Notes under the pieces: generated by a model | Seen by the model: only the letters and a program-made list of their open reading frames with translations | What the model was told of the DNA's origin: nothing | The model's database searches: none | Source of the DNA: Spongospora subterranea f. sp. subterranea | Taxonomy: Eukaryota; Endomyxa: Phytomyxea; Phytomyxea; Plasmodiophorida | Direction: 5' to 3' | Length of the DNA stretch: 50,222 bases | Assembly: GCA_049724395.1 (NCBI GenBank) | Contig: JAUGWO010000266.1 | Coordinates: 1-50,222 of the forward strand | Made by a program: the position numbers and the translations under genes | In this document: piece by piece, positions 38,362-50,222 of the stretch | Numbering within the stretch: the stretch's first letter is position 1 | Layout: each line of letters opens with the position of its first letter

Positions 38362-39089
38362 GGTTACCTGTTCAGAACGAGATGTCTGTTTCCATGGCAT
38401 ATTCCAAACCATTCCGGTTTTTTATGTTGATTATCCTATTTGAATCTTCGTAATCAAAAGGGTTCTATCTTGCTACTGAAGTTTGCCGTTAACTTCTTTA
38501 TATGCTTGCTCCATCCAACAGATGATAACGTTCCCCGTCATGTTGCGTATTTCTCTGATCTCGACACTTGTGTTACCGCAGCACGATCTTTTATTCGGAC
38601 TTCTGAACAAAAATACAGTTTTTCACTTTACATCCATATAGCTTTTTGATTATTACGGGATAATAACACAACAAGTGTATTTTACCCATTGAAAAGTTTG
38701 GCAAGTGTTTTGTTAACTTATTTTTTTAAAAGCTTAATAAGTCTTTAATTTTAAAGCTTAATTTACCTACCGTTTTACTCTACAGTTGCGTGCGCAGTTC
38801 AAACTGAGATGAACTCACTGACCTTGCCGTGGACTGTGCGCAGTACTGGTAGCTCCTCGCACCTGCTGTGCTCGTTTCGAATACATACACCTCAGTGTAC
38901 TGTGTACGGGACGTTAAAGCGCAGCATCACGTGACGTGGGGGTCCGGGCCTTTTAGCCGTCACACTCTTTGGGTCGTGTCGTGTGGGGGTCACGATCCGG
39001 ATCCGCACAGTGGACCATTATACGCGATTGGCGGCGGCCGGAAACGCCTGACCTGCTTTTTTTTGTCCTACTACCGGATTTGGCTCCAG
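38362..39089. other. intergenic, AT-rich, likely SERCA promoter region
   Basis: A 69-codon frame at 38440-38649 is unsupported. 38640-38790 is strongly AT-rich. A GC-rich stretch just before the start codon (about 38930-39060) is the likely 5' UTR/promoter. Confidence 0.4.
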
Positions 39090-44157
<5,068 letters not shown>

Positions 44158-44366
44158 GGTTGTTCCAATGCTATGATCTGTGGGTCTGAACCGATTTTTT
44201 TCTGTTTCTTGCTACTAGGAGCAAGGCGGCGTGAAGGACCTTCCCCTCGTTAATTTTTCAAGCAAATCAGTCTGACCGTGACATTCGGTGTTGTCGTACT
44301 CTGATCACTGTTGGTCAAATATTTAGTAAATTCCACTTTCATTATTAGCTGCAACTATTGGCCACC

Positions 44367-44621
44367 GTATTATCCAGTCGAATCCTTTTTGGTCAATATC
44401 TTCATTGTATAAAATGTCTGCCCGTTGCTGTCGTGTTTGAACTCAACGTAGAATTTGGCAACGGAATCATGAAAACCGTTGCTGACCACCATTTCGGGTA
44501 TAGAGGAGCGCCTATTGTGAAACACACTGTAGCTGTGTAAAGCCCCAACCTCCAGGAAATGGTTTTCAGGAGTTGTTTTTTTTTTAAAAAAACTGAGGAA
44601 CATTTGCATCACATTATACAA
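44367..44621 (-). CDS. hypothetical minus-strand exon, tail-to-tail with SERCA
   Basis: An 83-codon frame reads VFHNRRSSIPEMVVSNGF and AKFYVEFKHDSNGQTFYTMK, then KILTKKDSTG and a stop. It alternates like a beta-rich domain and may be the last exon of a minus-strand gene; an acceptor-like CACAG near 44538 supports that. No family is recognised and upstream exons were not found. Confidence 0.33.
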
Positions 44622-45159
44622 CGACTCTGCACAGAACGGCTTGCTTGCTTCCTAGGATACGAAGGTTCATCAACTACCGAACGAGGGTTTTAGGGTGGAG
44701 TCAAAGAAGAAATATGGCAAATCCTATTCTTTCCAACTCAGAGTTTTCACTTGTTGATCTTTATTTCCAAGATAAAATTGGTTGCCTCTGATGTCGCTTT
44801 ATTGCCCATTTGGGAATCGACTGCAATGAGGTGAATGCATCCAGATACGTCCCGACTGTTATTAGCGAGTGGTCCCGTTAGTCTGCTTGTGACAGTTTAG
44901 GGCATGAAGAGAGGGATACGATTCACCATCAGAAAATCGTCGGTTCCGACTAATACTCCGATCATATATATCAATGGTCGTGGCTGTGGTGGCAGTACAA
45001 GAAAACTTTGACCTATACTAAGACATCATTCGGCATTTTATATTCTCGACGACATCTTGACCTACTTTGGGAGCGCACCATCCCTTCTAACCTGTTAATT
45101 GCCATAATGAGACCCCGATTTTCTTATAACGGATACCTGTTCCTCATTTGCCAGCTGGT
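44622..45159. other. intergenic stretch; no gene seen
   Basis: Short frames only on both strands. It may include the left flank of the gag fossil, but no LTR or primer-binding site was recognised. Confidence 0.35.
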
Positions 45160-46020
45160 CAAGATGACGGTTCCAATGCCTTGAAGTCGATTGACCGCCA
45201 GTTGTTGCATCTCAAACAACAACAGCTCCCTCGACAACTCGAAGCCTCCACTTGCAAAACATCGATTACCGATGTCGCACCCCTAACGTAAGAGTCAGTT
45301 TACGGTGAGTTGGTCCAGCTACAACAACAACGAGACGTGAAACCCAGGAGCCTACATCGATTGGAACCATAAATTTACCAAGATGGAATTGCAGGAGTCG
45401 AAAGTTGAATACCGAGCTTGGGCAGAAAAAGTTTGTTTTTCGAATGGGATTTTTGTTTTGTAAATATTCGTCTGGACAATGATTATGAAATCGAAGATCA
45501 GGGTTCCCATGCTGCCAGTAAAAAATAGGCTACTTATCGCGTTCGAGGAGACCATTCTAGATTCCGAACTTGGTCGGCCCAAGTGGCGAACTACCTCCGA
45601 ATCTGTCAAAATACGTTCTCGACCTACACTCTTGAAATCGGCCAATATACAGGCCTGATGACGGGGTTGACAGCAGACCGTTTGGTTCCCAGAATGATAG
45701 AAAATTCGCCGGTACGTCACAAGCTCGGATTCCTTGTGACAATTAAAGGTTCGTTTGACGATCCTCACCGTCGCCGCACTTCCGCTAGAGCCATAAGAGC
45801 GTTGAAGCAAACAAACTGTGCGAGGTTTACAGATTACGAAACCCAATTTCGTCTGTTGGCAAGGGATGTGGACTGGACTCCTTGTGCACTCAATGATCTG
45901 TTCCGGGAAGGTTTATTCGCAGATATAGATGACTATCTCAACGTCTTAGAGGATTGTGGAGCTCTTCATGCAAAGTCCACCCTGTACGAAGTGGTGACAG
46001 CCGCGATCCGCTAACGTTGG
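45160..46020 (+). mobile_element. Ty3/gypsy gag fossil
   Basis: The frame at 45583-46014 has the retrotransposon gag pattern: FDDPHRRRTSARAIRALKQ, then FTDYETQFRLLARDVDW and LNDLFREGLFADIDDYL. A Gln/Leu-rich coiled-coil stretch at about 45180-45250 (RQLLHLKQQQLPRQLEAST) resembles a gag N-terminus. Only gag is present; the remainder is absent and the 55-bp array begins about 85 bp later. Broken, with several disruptions; age unknown because no LTR pair is visible. It is in the opposite orientation to the chromovirus fossil at the window end, so it is probably a different copy. Confidence 0.65.
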
Positions 46021-46104
46021 ACGTCGGAATGAGCGGCCGAACCAAGGTTAATGGACACCGGGACTCATCCCGATTAGGCGGAGATGTCAAGGGTTGTTCG
46101 GTTT

Positions 46105-46776
46105 TGACAGATGGAATGTATCGCAATCTTACACACTCAGACAGGACTGCTTGCTTAACTGACAGATGGAATGTATCGCAATCTTACACACTCAGACAGG
46201 ACTGCTTGCTTAACTGACAGATGGAATGTATCGCAATCTTACACACTCAGACAGGACTGCTTGCTTAACTGACAGATGGAATGTATCGCAATCTTACACA
46301 CTCAGACAGGACTGCTTGCTTAACTGACAGATGGAATGTATCGCAATCTTACACACTCAGACAGGACTGCTTGCTTAACTGACAGATGGAAATGTATCGC
46401 AATCTTACACACTCAGACAGGAGTGCTTGCTTAACTGACAGATGGAATGTATCGCAATCTTACACACTCAGACAGGACTGCTTGCTTAACTGACAGATGG
46501 AATGTATCGCAATCTTACACACTCAGACAGGACTGCTTGCTTAACTGACAGATGGAATGTATCGCAATCTTACACACTCAGACAGGAGTGCTTGCTTAAC
46601 TGACAGATGGAATGTATCGCAATCTTACACACTCAGACAGGACTGCTTGCTTAACTGACAGATGGAATGTATCGCAATCCTACACACTGACCGGATCGCT
46701 TAACGAACTGACAGATGGAATGTATCGCAATCTTACACACTGACCGGATCGCTTAACGAACTGACAGATGGAATGT
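46105..46776 (+). repeat. 55-bp tandem array, about 12 copies
   Basis: The unit starts TGACAGATGGAATGTATCGC and ends GGACTGCTTGCTTAAC. Ten units are nearly identical with single changes (GACTG/GAGTG, one extra A). The last two are 53-54 bp and replace the end of the unit with CTGACCGGATCGCTTAACGA. Both strands contain stops within the unit. Confidence 0.95.
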
Positions 46777-47074
46777 GAGACCGGATTATTTTATAATGTT
46801 CGGTTTTCCAGATAACATCAACGTCAGGGCGGTGCTGTTACACCGCTCATCCGCGATGGGGGTAAAATGGAGATCCGACAGATTCATCTCATTTTGCGTA
46901 CTGATAAAAACGTCAATTTGAATGGTATGGCTCTGATGGGGGATGGCTTTCGCCATTCGGTTGGTTGTATCAAGCGCTGTACAAATCATAGGAGCGTATT
47001 ATCAAAAAAACTGTATGTTGTCACAAATATTGACTTTTGTTTGGATTTTTTTATTGTGGCAAATGATTCTCATA
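46777..47074. other. unassigned stretch with overlapping frames
   Basis: Plus frame 46867-47157 and minus frame 46989-46786 are both open and roughly equally protein-like. Neither is recognised. Confidence 0.3.
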
Positions 47075-47553
47075 GACAACCTGGAACAACTGAGATTTTT
47101 GATAGACCAGATTTGCTCTTTGACAGATCAGGTAGCCTCGCTGGAATATTTTCATAGTCAACTCTCTTGAGAAACAATTTAAGAATATGAGGAATCAATC
47201 TTCACTTTCAGCTGGTCCACAAACTTGAGAGGTTGAAGGGTTCACGGCTCGCTGCTTTAATTTGTTCCTGTCATAACTCCAGCGAACCAATACAAAACGT
47301 AAGCACAAGAATCAAGTGTCTTTTTATTAGGTTAGCCGACAGACCTCATTAACGCAGTACGGAGAGCAGGGACATAAAGTGGCCGAGCGCAGAGGGCTGT
47401 ACAGTGATGTATTTGATGCCATTGGCGACGTCTCGGTTATTGATGCCCCAGTCAGTCTAGAAACTCTCATACTCCTACTTCTTGACAGTCAACTGGAACA
47501 ATTTACATCTATGCTCCAGCGATGCTACCTGATCTTGCAAAAGATCCTCACCT
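47075..47553 (+). CDS. hypothetical coiled-coil protein, multi-exon fragment
   Basis: Three exon-like stretches: about 47076-47169 (NLEQLRFLIDQICSLTDQVA, a leucine-heptad pattern), about 47212-47298 entered by TTTCAG and ending at GTAAGC (VHKLERLKGSRLAAL), and about 47336-47553 entered by GGTTAG (GHKVAERRGLYSDVFDAIGD, then DAPVSLETLILLLLDSQLEQ) with TGA at the end. Together they suggest a helical, coiled-coil protein. The first and last stretches overlap the two arms of an inverted duplication, which makes it doubtful that this is an intact gene. Not recognised. Confidence 0.35.
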
Positions 47554-47599
47554 GATCTGTAAAGATCTCACCTGATCTGTCAATCAGTTGTTCCAGGTC
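47078..47599. repeat. inverted duplication of a coiled-coil segment
   Basis: Arm 1 (47078-47170, plus) and arm 2 (47599-47481, minus) share ACCTGGAACAACTGA, GACAGATCAGGT, AGATCAGGTAGC-TCGCTGG and AGTTGACTGTCAAG-like ends in the same order. Arm 2 contains an extra tandem copy of CACCTGATCTGTAAAGATCT. The spacer is about 310 bp. Confidence 0.7.
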
Positions 47600-48084
47600 G
47601 CCTATGTAGCATTTTCCAACATTTGCATTAGAAATGGCCCAAAAATAATTCTCTTTGTCGTGCGTGGTTTGGGGTTATGTCGAATTGATTCTCGGATTAA
47701 TCTAGGGCTGGGTGTGTCTAGGTGTGTGACACAACAAAAACAGGTCACTCACAAAAATATTGAGGGAAATTAAGTCGGAAAATAGACAAAATATTATTGT
47801 GCGTAATCGTTGCGGAGTGCGAGAATGAGGCTATCGCATCGAAATTTGGGCCGTGCGGACTTCGGACCATCAGAATGAGATGGCAGAAACAGACGTAGAA
47901 TTTTCCAGGGATTTGCAAGGTCACATGTATTAGTGTGAGTGACACTATTAGTCAACGGTCTCGGCTTATCATAGTTAACCAGTTTCCGATAGATCCGATA
48001 CCAGTACACTGACGGTCTATGGAGCGCACTGTGCAATATAGTTTTGCAATGATTTGACTGTGGCACAGTCATCAGTGTGCCCTA
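47600..48084. other. unassigned stretch
   Basis: Short frames only; no repeat or motif recognised. Confidence 0.3.
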
Positions 48085-48396
48085 TTGTGCGAGTGTCTCT
48101 CGCGCGGTAGACACCAAACAGATCAAGCTGGAGTTTTCCAGTGTGAAATTTTAGTTCTTGCTCACAAATTAGGGCCACTGACACAGAATGCCATCAACAT
48201 TATCACAGCAACACCAACTGTAGATGAAGCTTTCCAAAAGAAATTTTTTGGGTTCTTGCTTCTGGTGGATTTTGATTACGATTTTCCCAATACTTACGCC
48301 GATCTTTCTGCAATTCTAAACATAAGTATCCCAGAATTTCGATATTTATTTATGCAACGCAATTTCATGAATCAGCAAATGCTGCTTCCGAATTGA
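48085..48396 (+). CDS. hypothetical ORF, 103 codons
   Basis: A Met-led open frame with CEILVLAHKLGPLTQNAINI and FFGFLLLVDFDYDFPNTYAD, then LSAILNISIPEFRYLF. The pattern of helices and acidic loops is protein-like. No family is recognised and no splice partners were found; it ends 25 bp before the LTR of the adjacent fossil. Confidence 0.3.
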   Translation: MCECLSRGRHQTDQAGVFQCEILVLAHKLGPLTQNAINIITATPTVDEAFQKKFFGFLLLVDFDYDFPNTYADLSAILNISIPEFRYLFMQRNFMNQQMLLPN

Positions 48397-48421
48397 AGGA
48401 ATTCGCAAAGTTAGGTTAGTA

Positions 48422-48544
48422 TGCTACGTCCACACTGGAGGGCAAGGACGGACCAGAGAGAGAGGGAGAGGAAAAAAGGGAGAGGAATTTATTAAAGAAG
48501 ATTTTCAAAGAGATTATGAGTACAGTATTGTGTAGTGCAGTACA
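48422..48544 (-). repeat. probable short LTR of the chromovirus fossil
   Basis: Read on the minus strand it starts TGTACTGCAC right after the purine tract GAAAGGGGAA and ends GGACGTAGCA, giving TG...CA ends over 123 bp. An AATAAA lies inside. The other LTR is beyond the window. Confidence 0.55.
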
Positions 48545-50222
48545 TTCCCCTTTCAGAAAAAGTAATCTAGTGAAAGAAATCTAGACTGGTAACTCTTTCA
48601 CCAGATGATGGTCAGAATTATCTGACAAAAACTGTTGTACTACAGTAGGAATATCCTCCAGCATTGTATCAAAAGGTTCCCAAGTGGCGTCAGTGGTTTC
48701 AAAACCACTCCACTGGATGAGGAGGTCCAGTTGTCCAGACTCTGGATTGCGACGAATGTCGATAATGCTTGCCACTTCGAATTTGGTGGAGGATGTTACT
48801 CCGATATTATCCAGAAGAGCTGTGGTAACCTGTAAGTCACGATCGCAGTAGTATTTCAAACGCTGAGCGTGGATTTCAGTTCGCTCGCCGGTGATTAGAA
48901 ATTCCACACGATATATGTGGTCGTTGATCATACCAATAATACGTGCAGGTCCGAGCCAATTACACATGGTTTTATGTAAAAACCGCTTGATATTGGAGGC
49001 GACAAGCACGTAGTCGCCAATTGTGAAGTTGATTGGCTTAGTGCGAGCCTTGGAGCGGGACCGATGTTGTTGTGCTCGCTGTTTGGATAAACGACCAGCG
49101 ACTTGTTGATGGATGGCGTCAATCGACGATGCGAGTTGAGCCGTTAGTGACTGAATACGACCAGGAGTTACTGGGATGTCACTTCTGAATCCAAAAACGG
49201 TACAAATATCGTGGATAGTAGTGGCCGTACACGTTGGTTCAAAGCCATGTTAACGATGCGGGGGCCAATGGACGTCAAAGTGATACTACATTCAAAAGAG
49301 CAAGTTCTTCAGTCTTGAAGAATATGCCGGTTCACGATTTCCACCGTTCCGTTTGCCCCTTGGGCGTAGGCCGTCGTGAAATCTGCAGACGCGCAGACGA
49401 CTGCAGCAGCCGTCGATCACACGATTTTTGAAGTGAGTTCCCTGATCGGACATTTGTTGATGCACAATTCCAAACCGTTTAAACCAGTCGATTAGACCGG
49501 TTGCCACTGTGTGATGATCGGCAGATTCACACGGGATCAGCTCCACGAAGGCAGTAAATCGGCCTCTATCACTAGAATGTATTGAAATAAGTGAGTAGAA
49601 TGCTTTTTGACCTTGACAACTAGTATAAATCATAATGCAGAACACGGTTCGGTTGAGTTGCATGCATTGCATAGCAAAAGGACGGGAAACCACAGAACCG
49701 TTGACCCGTAGGCAGTGTAAACATTGCAAAACAAGCTCGGTTATCATACTGTTCATGTTCTGCCACCAGAACCACTTGCGGATGAGTTGATCGAGGAGTC
49801 CGAATACAAGATGACCGTATATTCCCATGTGGGCCACGACCATGATCCGAAGTTGCATTTCGGAATGACGCCATCCAAACCTTACCGGTTGACTTGTCCT
49901 CCATGTTTCGTTGTCAGATGGCTTCTGTAAGTACATGATTCTGGAGGAAGCCCATCGGACCGTAAAATGAGTAGGTTCTGTCTGCAGATGATCATTGATC
50001 CGCTGCGCTGCAATTCCTAGAGTTGGCCATAAGAAATCTTTGGCGATGTGGTAGTCCTCGAACAAGCGTACCAGTTTCTTGTTATAAATGACGATGTCAT
50101 CGGTGATATGGGCCACAACAGGTTCCGAACACGGGCTCCCCATCGAGTCACAATGTCGGCCCAGAAGTTGGTGGTTCCATCAATGTGTTCAATTACAAAA
50201 TCAAACCAGCGTAATTGGAGTT
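48422..50222 (-). mobile_element. Ty3/gypsy chromovirus fossil: integrase and chromodomain, runs off the window
   Basis: On the minus strand from the window end: RNase H-to-integrase linker, zinc-binding CLHCLR region, integrase core (SSDRGRFTAFVELIPCES, SDQGTHFKN), then the integrase C-terminal domain (LGPARIIGMINDHIYRVEFL) and a chromodomain at about 48830-48640 (EVASIIDIRRNPESG, LIQWSGFETTDATWEPFD). The chromodomain after integrase defines the chromovirus clade and is thought to steer insertion to particular histone marks. The copy is broken by a few disruptions in pol and is incomplete here because gag, protease and reverse transcriptase lie beyond 50222 if present. Confidence 0.88.

Noticed and set aside
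45160-50222. A single retrotransposon from the gag piece to the integrase piece
   Set aside because: The two pieces have opposite orientations and are separated by a tandem array and unrelated sequence, so they are treated as separate fossils.

Overview
This window is nuclear DNA from a single-celled eukaryote. The evidence is split genes with many short GT-AG introns, a eukaryotic tRNA-Ile(AAT), a cohesin SMC3, a RAD23, a SERCA calcium pump and an SLC4 transporter. A plant/protist-type organellar DNA polymerase (POP, family A) argues against animals and fungi and points to a protist or algal lineage such as stramenopiles or Rhizaria; I cannot place it more closely. Ty3/gypsy, Ty1/copia and Harbinger remnants and four unrelated tandem arrays make it repeat-rich.

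Layout: 45-2346 is a probable cysteine-rich secreted-protein gene with internal repeats. 2436-3600 holds a broken Ty3/gypsy fossil next to a truncated Harbinger transposase. 4105-12747 is an 8.6-kb satellite of a 35-bp unit (about 247 copies) with no stop in any forward frame, so it yields three spurious ~2,900-codon ORFs. It ends 91 bp before the POP gene (12839-16708, 9 exons, all exonuclease and polymerase motifs present). 16709-21499 is gene-poor: a copia fossil, the tRNA, decayed reading frames, a hairpin-forming repeat and one hypothetical minus-strand gene. An 11-bp array (21500-22004) precedes the SLC4 gene (22294-25844), which is tail-to-tail with RAD23 (27374-25997). 27.4-32.2 kb is poorly resolved: inverted repeats, a four-TM minus-strand ORF, two hypothetical plus-strand genes each preceded by a copy of the same ~150-200 bp repeat, and a strong hairpin carrying AATAAA.

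The right half has two well-supported housekeeping genes transcribed away from each other. SMC3 (37680-32228, minus) keeps its Walker A, acetylation lysines, hinge, signature and Walker B motifs. SERCA (39090-44157, plus) hand-splices into 20 exons totalling 3,009 nt, or 1,002 codons plus stop. It includes an 18-nt microexon, an intron inside the DKTGTLT phosphorylation motif and a 31-bp minisatellite filling one intron. Beyond it lie a gag fossil, a 55-bp array, weak hypothetical exons and, running off the end, a chromodomain-bearing Ty3/gypsy (chromovirus) fossil with a short LTR.

The genes do not form one pathway. They cover organelle DNA replication (POP), chromosome cohesion (SMC3), DNA repair/proteasome shuttling (RAD23) and ion transport (SERCA, SLC4). 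The unusual theme is that three of four tandem arrays are stop-free on one strand with unit lengths that are not multiples of three, so each encodes the same peptide cycle in all three frames. I regard this as most likely a by-product of satellite biology, but it is the best candidate here for something undescribed.
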